DNA from: Treponema sp. Marseille-Q3903 | Lineage (GTDB): Bacteria; Spirochaetota; Spirochaetia; Treponematales; Treponemataceae | DNA: 64,000 nucleotides | Assembly: GCF_014334335.1 (NCBI RefSeq) | Contig: NZ_JACSEU010000001.1 | Location: 310,001-374,000 of the forward strand | Direction of reading: 5' to 3' | Part shown: piece after piece, positions 50,592 to 59,507 of the stretch | Layout: every line of letters starts with the position of its first letter | How positions within the stretch are numbered: the stretch's first letter is position 1 | Program-made: the position numbers and the translations under genes | The notes under the pieces: model-generated | Seen by the model: only the letters and a program-made list of their open reading frames with translations | The model's database searches: none | What the model was told of the DNA's origin: nothing

Positions 50592-51497
50592 ATGGGAATC
50601 ACATTAAGAGAAAAATTCGGTAGCGTTATTGGTGACATTATGAAACTCTCACGTGCTGCTGCAAAAATTGACGAGACAAAAGTTTACGAAGAGGCAAATC
50701 TCGGAACAAGAAAGTACATGTATGGACTTTTGGACGAAACTTTTTCAAAAGATTCGCAACTTGGAAATATTGAAAATTTTAAAGAGTTTTATGATGATGT
50801 GGCAAAAAACGGCAAAACCGGGCTTATCCTGATGGAGCATTACACAAACCTCGACCTGCCAGGTATCATTTATCTTTTAGAAAAATATGGAGAAGAATGG
50901 GCTAAAGATTTTTCTTCGAGAATTGTTGCTGTTGCAGGGATGAAGCTAAATGAATCAAACCCGGGCGTTCGGGCATTCTCTGAAGGGTTTACACGTGTTG
51001 TAATATATCCGACGCGCAGTTTGAATTCTGTTGAATCAAAAGACATCTCTGAAGAAGAAAAAAAGGCTGAGGAGCAAAAAGCCCGCAAGATTAACTTTGC
51101 CGCAATGCGCCAGATGGATATATGCAAAAAAAGAGGTCAAATTATTCTTGTTTTCCCAAGCGGCACGCGTTACAGACCTGGTCAGCCGGAAACTAAAAGA
51201 GGTCTTCGTGAAATAGACAGTTATCTTCGACTTTTTGATAAAATGCTTCTCGTTTCAATCAACGGAAATTGCCTTCGCATCAATCCCGAAAATCCGAACG
51301 ATATGCTTTCCGATATTCTTGAGCCTGGAAAAGTTTCTTACACGGCGGCTCCTGTGCTCGATTGCAAACAGTTTAGAGATGATGTTCTTGCAAAACTTCC
51401 ACCTGATGATCCTGATCCAAAGCAAAAAACAGTAGATGAAGTTATGAAAATCCTTGAAAACCTTCACGATGAAGTTGAAGCGAAAGATTCAAAATAG
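50592..51497 (+). CDS. 1-acylglycerol-3-phosphate O-acyltransferase-like protein
   Basis: A 301-residue protein of the PlsC/GPAT acyltransferase superfamily. The catalytic H-x4-D motif is seen in MEHYTNLDLPG near 80-90, and the substrate motif in VFPSGTRYRPG near 187-197. It is likely to acylate a glycerolipid precursor at the membrane, although no strong membrane helix is present. GGAGAAG precedes ATG 50592. The IMP cyclohydrolase gene follows after 17 bases, so the two are co-transcribed although their pathways differ. It is more like the soluble GPAT-type than short PlsC. Confidence 0.82.
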   Translation: MGITLREKFGSVIGDIMKLSRAAAKIDETKVYEEANLGTRKYMYGLLDETFSKDSQLGNIENFKEFYDDVAKNGKTGLILMEHYTNLDLPGIIYLLEKYGEEWAKDFSSRIVAVAGMKLNESNPGVRAFSEGFTRVVIYPTRSLNSVESKDISEEEKKAEEQKARKINFAAMRQMDICKKRGQIILVFPSGTRYRPGQPETKRGLREIDSYLRLFDKMLLVSINGNCLRINPENPNDMLSDILEPGKVSYTAAPVLDCKQFRDDVLAKLPPDDPDPKQKTVDEVMKILENLHDEVEAKDSK

Positions 51498-51514
51498 TCA
51501 AAAAAGAGATTAAA

Positions 51515-52231
51515 ATGAAAATTGTCGATTTAAAAACAGAACTTTCAAGCACAACTTATCCCGGACGCGGAATTGTCGTTGGTAAATCTGAAGATGGAAA
51601 ACACGCTGTCGCTGCTTATTGGACGATGGGGCGCAGTGCAGGAAGCCGCAACAGAGTTTTTGTTGAAGATGGAGACGGAATTAGAACGCAGGCTTTTAAT
51701 CCGGCTTTAATCGCAGGAGACGCAAGCCTTATCATTTATTCTGCTGTTCGCATTTTTAAAAACAAGACGATTGTTACAAACGGCGATCAGACGGATACGA
51801 TTTTTGAAGGGCTCTCAAAAGGGCTTTCATTTGAACAATCTCTTTGTTCACGAAAATACGAACACGACGCTCCTAATTATACACCGCGAATATCTTCAAT
51901 TTTAAATTTTGATTCGGGAAAATATGACTATGCTCTTTCGATTCTAAAAAGCGATGCGGGAAATCCAGAAAATACTTTGCGGTTTACTTACGCTTACGAC
52001 AATCCTGTAAATGGACAAGGTCATTACATTCACACTTATATGGGAGATGGAAATCCTCTTCCCAGCTTTGAAGGAGAGCCTGTAAAAGTAAAAATCTCCG
52101 GAAAAATCGACGAATTTGCAGACGAAATCTGGAATTCTCTGAATGAAGAAAATAAAGTTTCACTTTTTGTAAGATACATAGATATTGGAAGCGGCAAGTG
52201 GGATTCTCGCATCATCAATAAAAATAAATAG
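51515..52231 (+). CDS. IMP cyclohydrolase, PurO-like
   Basis: A 238-residue protein of the IMP_cyclohyd family: TTYPGRGIVVGKSEDGKHAV, WTMGRSAGSRNRVF, and YTPRISSILN. Members close the purine ring, turning FAICAR into IMP, a step done in most bacteria by the N-terminal half of PurH. A stand-alone AICAR transformylase is encoded at 53482, so the two last steps of IMP synthesis are split between separate proteins here. AGAG precedes ATG 51515. The pairing with that enzyme strongly supports the assignment. Confidence 0.87.
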   Translation: MKIVDLKTELSSTTYPGRGIVVGKSEDGKHAVAAYWTMGRSAGSRNRVFVEDGDGIRTQAFNPALIAGDASLIIYSAVRIFKNKTIVTNGDQTDTIFEGLSKGLSFEQSLCSRKYEHDAPNYTPRISSILNFDSGKYDYALSILKSDAGNPENTLRFTYAYDNPVNGQGHYIHTYMGDGNPLPSFEGEPVKVKISGKIDEFADEIWNSLNEENKVSLFVRYIDIGSGKWDSRIINKNK

Positions 52232-52275
52232 ACTAGAGCGCAACGCTGCTTGTAAACGTTTGGAGACGGTGAAAA

Positions 52276-53385
52276 ATGAGAAAAAATGGCGGAATGTATT
52301 TTTTTATATCATTCTCGTTGCTTTCTTTTTTTGCAGCCTTGTTTGTCTCATGTGCTCAAATTGAAAATCAAAAATGGGACAATGATGCTGTTGTCATCGA
52401 TAAAAAGTACAAGGATTTTGCTTTTGACGTAGATTCGTACCTTGAAACAAAACATTTTCGCGGGGCAATCCTCGTCGGGAAAAAAGGCAAAATCATCTAC
52501 GCTAAGGGCTACGGTTTACGCGATAAAAAATCAAAAAAAAACTATGAAAATGGAATAAACTCCGTCTTTGAGGTGGGGTCAATCACAAAGCAGATGACTG
52601 CAGCTGCTGTTATGCAGCTTGCCCAGCAAAAAAAAATATCTTTAGATGACAACATTTCGAAGTATTTTTTTCAATATAAATACGGCGATGATATAACAAT
52701 CAGGATGCTTTTGAGCATGCGTTCGGGGCTTACAGACCACATCAACGCTTCTGAAGATTTTTTTCCGAAAGATGTAAACCGTTATATTCAAGAAAGGCAA
52801 CTTGCTTGCAAACCGATAAACGATAGGCTTGTTGAAGATTTTTTTTACGATGCCCCGCTTCTTACAAAGCCGAACACTACATATTTTTATTGTAATACAA
52901 ATTATTACATTTTGGCGCGAATTATAGAAAAAGTCAGCGGAATGTCTTATCACAAATATATGGAAAAAAACATATTTAAAAAGTGCGGAATGGACAATAC
53001 GAATCAAGAATTTCAAAAAACAGATACGCGAGGGTATGATTACAAAGGAAGGTATTTTAGCATTCCATCAGAGATAGCGTTTGGCTGCGGAGATGTAAAT
53101 TCAAGCGTGATAGACCTTTTTAAATGGAACAATTGCCTTACCGGCGGAAAAGTTGTAAGCAAAAAATCATTTAAAAAAATGATAAATACACAGTCTTACG
53201 GATTTGGAGTTTATCGCCGTGAAGATTCAATGTTCCACGCGGGGATGACAAATGTTTTTAATTCTTATGACGGCTATTATTTTGATGAAAAACTCTCTGT
53301 CATTGTGCTTACGAACTGCCCAATCAATGAAGTAAACGCAACTTTGGTCGCACGGCATATAAAAAAAATATTCGATGGGAAATAA
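52276..53385 (+). CDS. serine beta-lactamase-like lipoprotein (penicillin-binding fold)
   Basis: A 369-residue serine hydrolase of the class C beta-lactamase/esterase fold. The nucleophile motif is SITK in FEVGSITKQMT near 98-101, and the second motif is YCN in TYFYCNTNYYIL near 198. N-terminal residues up to VSCAQ contain a lipobox with the cysteine near 26, so it is a lipoprotein. A KTG-like third motif is not obvious; HAG in MFHAGMTN could take its place. Possible roles are D-amino-acid peptidase, esterase or lactamase. Context is purine genes, with no clear link. GGAG precedes ATG 52276. Confidence 0.85.
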   Translation: MRKNGGMYFFISFSLLSFFAALFVSCAQIENQKWDNDAVVIDKKYKDFAFDVDSYLETKHFRGAILVGKKGKIIYAKGYGLRDKKSKKNYENGINSVFEVGSITKQMTAAAVMQLAQQKKISLDDNISKYFFQYKYGDDITIRMLLSMRSGLTDHINASEDFFPKDVNRYIQERQLACKPINDRLVEDFFYDAPLLTKPNTTYFYCNTNYYILARIIEKVSGMSYHKYMEKNIFKKCGMDNTNQEFQKTDTRGYDYKGRYFSIPSEIAFGCGDVNSSVIDLFKWNNCLTGGKVVSKKSFKKMINTQSYGFGVYRREDSMFHAGMTNVFNSYDGYYFDEKLSVIVLTNCPINEVNATLVARHIKKIFDGK

Positions 53386-53446
53386 AGTTGATTTAAAAAC
53401 TTATCAGATTGGCGTGGTGTGAGCCGGATTCAGAACCGCAATCAGA

Positions 53447-53475
53447 TTGAAAAAACAATACATATTTTGTAATAT
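53447..53475 (+). promoter_or_regulatory. promoter of the AICAR transformylase gene, leaderless
   Basis: TTGAAA (53447-53452), a 17-base spacer and TAATAT (53470-53475). ATG 53482 lies six bases after the -10, so transcription would start at the A of the start codon. GGAAG lies only three bases before ATG, too close for a normal Shine-Dalgarno sequence. The -35 overlaps the second copy of a 9-base direct repeat (53403-53411 and 53441-53449). Confidence 0.6.
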
Positions 53476-53481
53476 GGAAGA

Positions 53482-54654
53482 ATGAAAGAACTTCAATTAA
53501 AGTATGGTTGCAATCCAAACCAAAAACCTGCAAGGGTTTTTATGGAAAAAGGCGATTTACCGATTACTGTTGTCAACGGTAACCCGGGATACATCAACTT
53601 GCTCGATGCATTGAACGGCTGGCAGCTTGTAAAAGAATTGAAATTGGCGACTGGGCTTCCGTCAGCAACTTCGTTTAAACACGTTTCGCCTGCCGGTGCT
53701 GCCGTAGGGCTTCCTCTTTCAGATACGCTCAAAAAGATTTATTTTACAGACAATGTTGAACTTTCTCCGCTCGCAGCTGCTTATGCAAGAGCGAGAGGTG
53801 CCGATAGAATGTCTTCATTTGGAGACTTTGTTGCGCTCAGCGATGAATGTGACGAGGCGACTGCGCTTTTGATTAAAAAAGAAGTCTCGGACGGTGTTAT
53901 TGCACCCGGTTTTTCACAAAAAGCTTTGGAAATCTTAAAAGCTAAGAAAAATGGCAACTATTGTATAATTCAAATAGAGCCAAACTATGTCCCTGAAGAA
54001 TTGGAACGAAAACAGGTTTTTGGCGTTACTTTTGAGCAGGGGCACAACTTTCTCAAAATTGATGACAGTGCGCTTTCAAACATCGTTACAAAAAATAAAA
54101 AACTTACAGAAGAGCAAAAACGCAATCTGATTATCTCACTGATTGTTTTAAAATATACACAGTCCAACTCCGTTTGTTTTGTAAAAGACGGTCAGGCAAT
54201 CGGAATTGGGGCGGGACAGCAATCTAGGGTGCACTGCACACGTCTTGCAGGGCAAAAGGCTGATAACTGGTGGCTTCGTCAGAGCCCAAAAGTCCTTGCC
54301 CTTGAGTTTGTAGAAGGAATCAGACGTGCGGACCGCGACAATGCAATCGATGTCTACATTGGCGAAGAATATATGGATGTTCTTGCAGATGGAAAATGGC
54401 AGAACATTTTTAAAGTAAAACCCGAAGTTTTCTCTCGTGAAGAAAAAACAGAATGGATTTCGAAAAACACAGATGTTGCGCTTGGCTCAGACGCATTTTT
54501 CCCGTTCGGCGACAACATTGATCGCGCAAAAAAGTCTGGAGTGACAGCGATTGCCCAGCCGGGAGGCTCTGTCCGCGACGATTTAGTTATAAAAGCTGCC
54601 GACGACTACAACATGGTGATGTGCTTCAACGGAATCAGGCTGTTCCATCATTGA
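53482..54654 (+). CDS. stand-alone AICAR transformylase (PurH C-terminal type)
   Basis: A 390-residue protein with only the AICAR formyltransferase domains: LKYGCNPNQKPA at the start, TSFKHVSPAGAA with the Lys-His pair near 71-72, YARARGADRMSSFGDF, IGIGAGQQSRVHCTRLAG and FFPFGDN. It transfers a formyl group from 10-formyl-THF to AICAR. The MGS-like IMP cyclohydrolase half of ordinary PurH is missing; that step is presumably done by the PurO-like protein encoded at 51515. Length (390) fits the single-function form seen in some bacteria and archaea. The promoter gives a transcript that begins at or near the start codon. Confidence 0.9.
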   Translation: MKELQLKYGCNPNQKPARVFMEKGDLPITVVNGNPGYINLLDALNGWQLVKELKLATGLPSATSFKHVSPAGAAVGLPLSDTLKKIYFTDNVELSPLAAAYARARGADRMSSFGDFVALSDECDEATALLIKKEVSDGVIAPGFSQKALEILKAKKNGNYCIIQIEPNYVPEELERKQVFGVTFEQGHNFLKIDDSALSNIVTKNKKLTEEQKRNLIISLIVLKYTQSNSVCFVKDGQAIGIGAGQQSRVHCTRLAGQKADNWWLRQSPKVLALEFVEGIRRADRDNAIDVYIGEEYMDVLADGKWQNIFKVKPEVFSREEKTEWISKNTDVALGSDAFFPFGDNIDRAKKSGVTAIAQPGGSVRDDLVIKAADDYNMVMCFNGIRLFHH

Positions 54655-54736
54655 TTGATAAATTTTATTTTTTGATACATAAAAAAGTAGATATAGCAAA
54701 AGTTCAAACTAAACAGAATTCTCAGGAGAAATTAGT

Positions 54737-56014
54737 ATGAAATTTGAGACGAAAGTTTTGCACAGCGGTTATAAACCGGAAAATGGCGGACCCGGAACTA
54801 TTCCAATCGTTCAGAGTACAACTTACAGATTTGACAGCTGTGATCATGTTGCTGCCCTTTTTGATAAACCGACCGAGTTTATGTATTCACGATTTGCAAA
54901 CCCCACATGCGATGCTGTTGAAAAGAAAATCGCTGATTTGGAAGGTGGAGTCGGCTGTATGCTTACATCATCCGGGCAAGCAGCAAGTTTAATTTCTATT
55001 TTGAACTTGTGTCAGAGTGGTGATAGTTTCATAGCGTCTTCTTCGATTTATGGAGGAACAATAAACCTTTTTGGTTTTACTCTTAAAAAACTTGGAATTG
55101 AATGTATTTGGGTCGATGTAAATTCTTCTTATGATGAAATTGAAAAAGCTTTTAAGCCAAACACAAAATGTGTCTTCGGTGAAACGATTTCAAATCCATC
55201 TCTCACAGTGTTTGATATTGAAACTTGGGCAAAAGCCGCACATGCTAAAAACGTTCCTTTAATCGTCGATAATACGTTTGCAACACCGTTTTTGTGCCGT
55301 CCGTTTGAATGGGGTGCAGATATCGTTGTTCATTCAACGACAAAATATATGGATGGACACGCAGTCCAGGGCGGCGGCGCAATCGTAGACAGCGGAAATT
55401 TTGACTGGGAATCTACGTTCAAAAAAACAGGCAAATTTGCTGATATGGTAGAACCTGATGAAAGTTACCATGGGCTGTGTTATGTCAAAGATTTTGGAAA
55501 AGCCGCTTACATTGTAAAAGCCCGCACTCAGCTTATGAGAGACTTCGGTTGTTATCCTTCAGCTCAGAGTGCATTTTATTTGAACTTGGGGCTTGAGACG
55601 CTCCCGATAAGAATGGAACGCTATTGCCAAAATGCGATGAAAGTTGCAGAGTTCTTAAAATCATCAGATAAGATTGCAAAAATTTCTTATCCGGCGCTCA
55701 AAGAAGATGCGTATCACGCACTTGCACAAAAGTATTTGCCGAAAGGAACTTGTGGCGTGATTGCAATCAGCATGAAAGGTGGACGCACTGCGGCAGTTCG
55801 TTTTATGGATGCCTTGAAACTTTCTTCGGACGAAGTGCATGTAGCAGATATCAGAACATGTGTTCTTCATCCGGCAAGTGCAACGCACCGTCAGCTTACA
55901 GACGAACAGCTTGTTGCCGCAGGAATAGATGGAGGAATGGTGCGCGTTTCAGTTGGGCTCGAAAACGTTGAAGATATAATCGAAGATTTGAAATTAGGAT
56001 TGGCTGCAATCTGA
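54737..56014 (+). CDS. O-acetylhomoserine sulfhydrylase (MetY-type PLP enzyme)
   Basis: A 425-residue PLP enzyme of the Cys/Met metabolism family. Motifs: KPENGGPGTIPIVQSTTY near 13-30, the SSGQAA turn, VDNTFATPF near 177-185, and the PLP lysine in HSTTKYMDGH near 200. The long form, with residues near 240-260 inserted relative to cystathionine gamma-synthase, fits O-acetylhomoserine aminocarboxypropyltransferase; methionine gamma-lyase is a real alternative. It would make homocysteine from O-acetylhomoserine and sulphide. AGGAG precedes ATG 54737. The hexomutase gene follows after 12 bases. Confidence 0.85.
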   Translation: MKFETKVLHSGYKPENGGPGTIPIVQSTTYRFDSCDHVAALFDKPTEFMYSRFANPTCDAVEKKIADLEGGVGCMLTSSGQAASLISILNLCQSGDSFIASSSIYGGTINLFGFTLKKLGIECIWVDVNSSYDEIEKAFKPNTKCVFGETISNPSLTVFDIETWAKAAHAKNVPLIVDNTFATPFLCRPFEWGADIVVHSTTKYMDGHAVQGGGAIVDSGNFDWESTFKKTGKFADMVEPDESYHGLCYVKDFGKAAYIVKARTQLMRDFGCYPSAQSAFYLNLGLETLPIRMERYCQNAMKVAEFLKSSDKIAKISYPALKEDAYHALAQKYLPKGTCGVIAISMKGGRTAAVRFMDALKLSSDEVHVADIRTCVLHPASATHRQLTDEQLVAAGIDGGMVRVSVGLENVEDIIEDLKLGLAAI

Positions 56015-56026
56015 TTGGAGTGTTTT

Positions 56027-57544
56027 ATGGACTTAAAAAAACTTCAAAACGGAAGTGATATACGCGGAGTTGCATGCGAAGGCGTCGAGGGAGAATCTGT
56101 CAACTTTACGGCGCAGAATGCAAAACAGATTGGTTGTGCTTATATAAGCTGGCTTTCTAAAAAACTCAATCAAGAACCTCATGCTCTTCACGTTGGAGTT
56201 GGCAGGGATTCTCGCATAACAGGCAAGGAATTTGCAGATGCGCTTATGGACGGTATGATAAGTGCCGGCGCTACTGCTATTGATTGTGGAATGGCAACGA
56301 CCCCTGCAATGTTTATGTCTATCATCTTCCCTGAAACAAACTTTGAAGGCGCTGCAATGATAACTGCGAGCCATCTTCCTTTCAACAGAAACGGAATAAA
56401 GTTTTTTGATCAGGATGGCGGTCTTGAGCACGAAGATATCACAGAGATTTTAACCCTTGCAAATCTGTTAAACCCACAGCATATTCAGCAGGAAATTCCT
56501 TGCTGCGATTTGGTAGATATCTATTCAGAATACATGAAAACAAAAATCATAGATGAACTTAAACCGCTTGGAAAAGGGGAAAAACCGCTTGAAGGGCTTC
56601 ACATTGTTGTAGACAGCGGGAACGGTGCGTCAGGTTTTTTTGTAGATAGAATTTTAAAACCGCTTGGGGCAGATACAACGGGAAGTCAGTTTCTTGAGCC
56701 TGATGGAAGATTTCCGAATCACGTTCCGAATCCGGAAAATAAAGCTGCAATGGAAGCAATACGCAGCGCTGTTTTGAAAAATAAAGCTGACTTGGGCTTG
56801 ATTTTTGATACTGATGTTGACCGAATGTCTGCCGTTTTGAGCGATGGGAGAGAAATCAACCGCGACTCGATTATCGCAATGATTGCTGCAATTCTCGCGC
56901 CGAAATATCCCGGCTCTACAATTATCACTGACTCAGTTACTTCTGACCGTTTGACTTACTTTTTACAAGACGTCTTGGGACTTAAACATTTGCGTTATAT
57001 GCGCGGCTACAAAAATGTAATAAACAAACAAAAAGAATTGAACGCTTCAGGGATAGTTGCTCCTTTGGCAATGGAAACTTCCGGGCACGGTGCATTAAAA
57101 GACAATTATTTTCTCGATGACGGGGCATTTCTCGGCGTAAAGCTTGTGATAGCCCTTGCTCAGGCAGCTGCAAAAGGAAAGAAACTCGACAGCTTGATTG
57201 AAAAACTTCCGCCTCTTGTTGAAGAAAATGAATATAGGTTTAAAATTTCAGGAGAAGACTTTAAAGAATACGGAAAATCAGTCCTTGAAGAATTCAAAAA
57301 GAGAGCGGTTGCGGCAGGTTATGAAATGCCACAATCTTACGAAGGTGTCAGGCTTTCATTTAAACCCGGTAAATCGAGTGCCGGGGACGTTGAAGGCTGG
57401 ATGCTTTTGAGATTGAGTCTGCACGATCCTGTAATGGCGTTAAACATCGAAGGTGGGCGCAAAGGCGACCTCGCAAAACTTGTAAAAATTGCAAAAGAAC
57501 TCACCGACGGTTTTGAAAAACTTGACAGGAGTTTGCTTAAATAA
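56027..57544 (+). CDS. phosphoglucomutase/phosphomannomutase family protein
   Basis: A 505-residue alpha-D-phosphohexomutase. The active-site serine lies in TASHLPFNRNGIKFF near 117, the metal-binding loop is DTDVDRMS near 264-271, the sugar-binding loop region is METSGHGALKDN near 350-361, and the phosphate-binding C-terminal region covers LRLSLHDPVMALNIEG. It interconverts sugar-1- and sugar-6-phosphates. ATG 56027 has TTGGAGTG upstream; the frame from TTG 56015 starts directly at the previous stop and is less likely. The specific sugar is not determined (glucose, mannose or glucosamine). Confidence 0.88.
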   Translation: MDLKKLQNGSDIRGVACEGVEGESVNFTAQNAKQIGCAYISWLSKKLNQEPHALHVGVGRDSRITGKEFADALMDGMISAGATAIDCGMATTPAMFMSIIFPETNFEGAAMITASHLPFNRNGIKFFDQDGGLEHEDITEILTLANLLNPQHIQQEIPCCDLVDIYSEYMKTKIIDELKPLGKGEKPLEGLHIVVDSGNGASGFFVDRILKPLGADTTGSQFLEPDGRFPNHVPNPENKAAMEAIRSAVLKNKADLGLIFDTDVDRMSAVLSDGREINRDSIIAMIAAILAPKYPGSTIITDSVTSDRLTYFLQDVLGLKHLRYMRGYKNVINKQKELNASGIVAPLAMETSGHGALKDNYFLDDGAFLGVKLVIALAQAAAKGKKLDSLIEKLPPLVEENEYRFKISGEDFKEYGKSVLEEFKKRAVAAGYEMPQSYEGVRLSFKPGKSSAGDVEGWMLLRLSLHDPVMALNIEGGRKGDLAKLVKIAKELTDGFEKLDRSLLK

Positions 57545-57566
57545 TCGCACGAAGACATCAGATAAA

Positions 57567-57603
57567 ACAGAATTTGTCAGCAAAGATTGTCGGCAAATTC
57601 TGT
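57567..57603. terminator. 10-bp inverted repeat between converging genes
   Basis: ACAGAATTTG (57567-57576) and CAAATTCTGT (57594-57603) form a perfect stem with a 17-base loop between the hexomutase gene (plus) and the acyl-CoA ligase gene (minus). It may serve as a bidirectional terminator, though no long T-run follows. Confidence 0.55.
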
Positions 57604-57617
57604 CGAACATGAAAAAT

Positions 57618-59390
57618 TTACTTGTATACTTTTGCAACAAAATTTCGTTTTACTTTTTGCGAAGTTGTCATTTCAAGAGGCTCTTTGAGCAAAGTGATTT
57701 TTGTAATTTGAGAATAAGGCTGCAATGTTTTGTTTACTTTGTTGACTGCCGATTTTATTCTTTCGAGCACCTCTTCCTGAATAAACTCGTTGTTCCTTTC
57801 GCACCCGATCTCTTTGAATAGAGAATCGCTAGGATAGATGAGCGCTTCAATCTCTTCTGATGTAGGCTCATTTTCAGGATGATAAGCCCGAACAGTTACT
57901 TGCTGAACATCGGGAATCAACTGGAAGCTGTCTTCAATCTCTTCTGGATATACATTTTTACCACCGGCAGTGACTATTAGGTTTTTTGCGCGTCCGCACA
58001 ACATGATGTAGTTTTCTTTGTCCATCCAACCTAAGTCTCCGGTTTTAAGATATCCGTCTTCAGTGAACATAGCTTTTGTCTCTTCCGGCATATTGTAGTA
58101 GCCTTGCATAACCATCGGACCTTTTACTGCGATTTCGCCGACTTTTTGGAAACCTTTTCTTGTAAGCATCATTTCACCGTTTATGATTTTTACATCTTCA
58201 TAAGGATAGAATGAACGTCCGACACTTCTGATTTTAAAATGTTCCAGAGGATTTAAGGCGATGATAGGCGAAGTTTCTGTAAGCCCATATCCTTGAATAA
58301 AATCTATCCCCATTTCATTGTACTGCTTGAAGACAGAGGAAGCCAAAGGTCCTCCACCGCAGATTGCAACTCTAAGCGTGTATATGTTTGCCTGTTGCAA
58401 AATCGCTTTGAACATTGATTTTCCAATGTTGTATCCTGTCATTGTTTTTACAAAAAATGAAATGCCGCGCATCAAAGCAACGACGCCCTCTACGATTTTC
58501 CCTTTAGATTTGATTCCGTTTCTTATTCCGAATAAAAGTTTGTTGTAAAGGAGAGGAACGCCGAGCATGATTGTGATTTTTCCTTCTTTTAATTCTCTCA
58601 TCAGTTTTGAAACTGCAAGGCTTTTTCCGAACACAATTTCAGCTCCTGTCTGAATTGGAACAATAAATGCGGCTTGCATTGTGTAAGCGTGGTGAATAGG
58701 AAGCAGTGCGTAGAAAACGTCTGTGTTGTAAATTGTGAGGTTTGTCTGAGCGATAAAACCGTCCGACATGAGGTTTTTGTGAGACAGCATTACTCCTTTT
58801 GGCTTTCCTGTCGTCCCTGATGTGAACAAAAGCGCTGCTGTGTCGTTTTCTTCGGGAGCTTCGTTTGGGGTGATTTTTTTGTCTGTCTTGAGGTTGTAAA
58901 CAAATAAATCGCCGGCACTCCTGTTGAGTGAGAGAATTTTTATATCTTTGAAATTCTTTTCGTAGAAAGGTTTTTTGTCATCGTCGCAAAAAACAAATTT
59001 TGGGCTTGAAGTATTTATGATGTTTACAACATCAGGCTCGTGAAGCCCGTTGTCAATCGGAACTATGATTCCACTTGCATAAAGTACGCCGAGGTAGACA
59101 GTTGCCCATTCGGGAGAGTTTTTTCCCATCACGGCTACGCGGTCTCCTTTTTTTAACCCGTTTGCCGTAAGCCATTTAGCAAGAGTTTGAACATTTTCTA
59201 AAACTTCTTTAAAAGTCTTTGTCTGTTTTGATTCATTCGGACCGTCAAAATCTGTAAAAAACGGTCTGTCCCCATTTCGTTTTACCTGAATGTCTAGCAT
59301 TTGGGGGAATGTAGGCCATTCACCAAAAAAATCTTTGTTGCGGAATTCATCAAGATAAGCCCATGGAGTTTGTGTTTTGCTTTTTTTCAT
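57618..59390 (-). CDS. long-chain acyl-CoA synthetase (AMP-binding family)
   Basis: A 590-residue adenylating enzyme. Motifs: LLFTSGTTGKPKGVMLSH near 182-199 (P-loop), GYGLTETSP near 360-368, and KTGDLGW with the adenylate-binding Asp near 460-466, then a C-terminal domain near 480-590. It activates fatty acids as acyl-AMP and then acyl-CoA at the membrane. ATG 59390 is chosen because GGGAGAA lies upstream, and the frame to 59435 has no such support. TATAAT lies further upstream on the minus strand. It stands alone. Confidence 0.92.
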   Translation of the reverse strand: MKKSKTQTPWAYLDEFRNKDFFGEWPTFPQMLDIQVKRNGDRPFFTDFDGPNESKQTKTFKEVLENVQTLAKWLTANGLKKGDRVAVMGKNSPEWATVYLGVLYASGIIVPIDNGLHEPDVVNIINTSSPKFVFCDDDKKPFYEKNFKDIKILSLNRSAGDLFVYNLKTDKKITPNEAPEENDTAALLFTSGTTGKPKGVMLSHKNLMSDGFIAQTNLTIYNTDVFYALLPIHHAYTMQAAFIVPIQTGAEIVFGKSLAVSKLMRELKEGKITIMLGVPLLYNKLLFGIRNGIKSKGKIVEGVVALMRGISFFVKTMTGYNIGKSMFKAILQQANIYTLRVAICGGGPLASSVFKQYNEMGIDFIQGYGLTETSPIIALNPLEHFKIRSVGRSFYPYEDVKIINGEMMLTRKGFQKVGEIAVKGPMVMQGYYNMPEETKAMFTEDGYLKTGDLGWMDKENYIMLCGRAKNLIVTAGGKNVYPEEIEDSFQLIPDVQQVTVRAYHPENEPTSEEIEALIYPSDSLFKEIGCERNNEFIQEEVLERIKSAVNKVNKTLQPYSQITKITLLKEPLEMTTSQKVKRNFVAKVYK

Positions 59391-59507
59391 TAAGTTCTCC
59401 CATTGAGTTGTATGTATATTTTTTATATTATACAACTGAATTGGAAAAAGTAAAAAAAGAAATAAAATTGGATAACAATCAAAAAAATCTTACGAAGATA
59501 GAGATAT

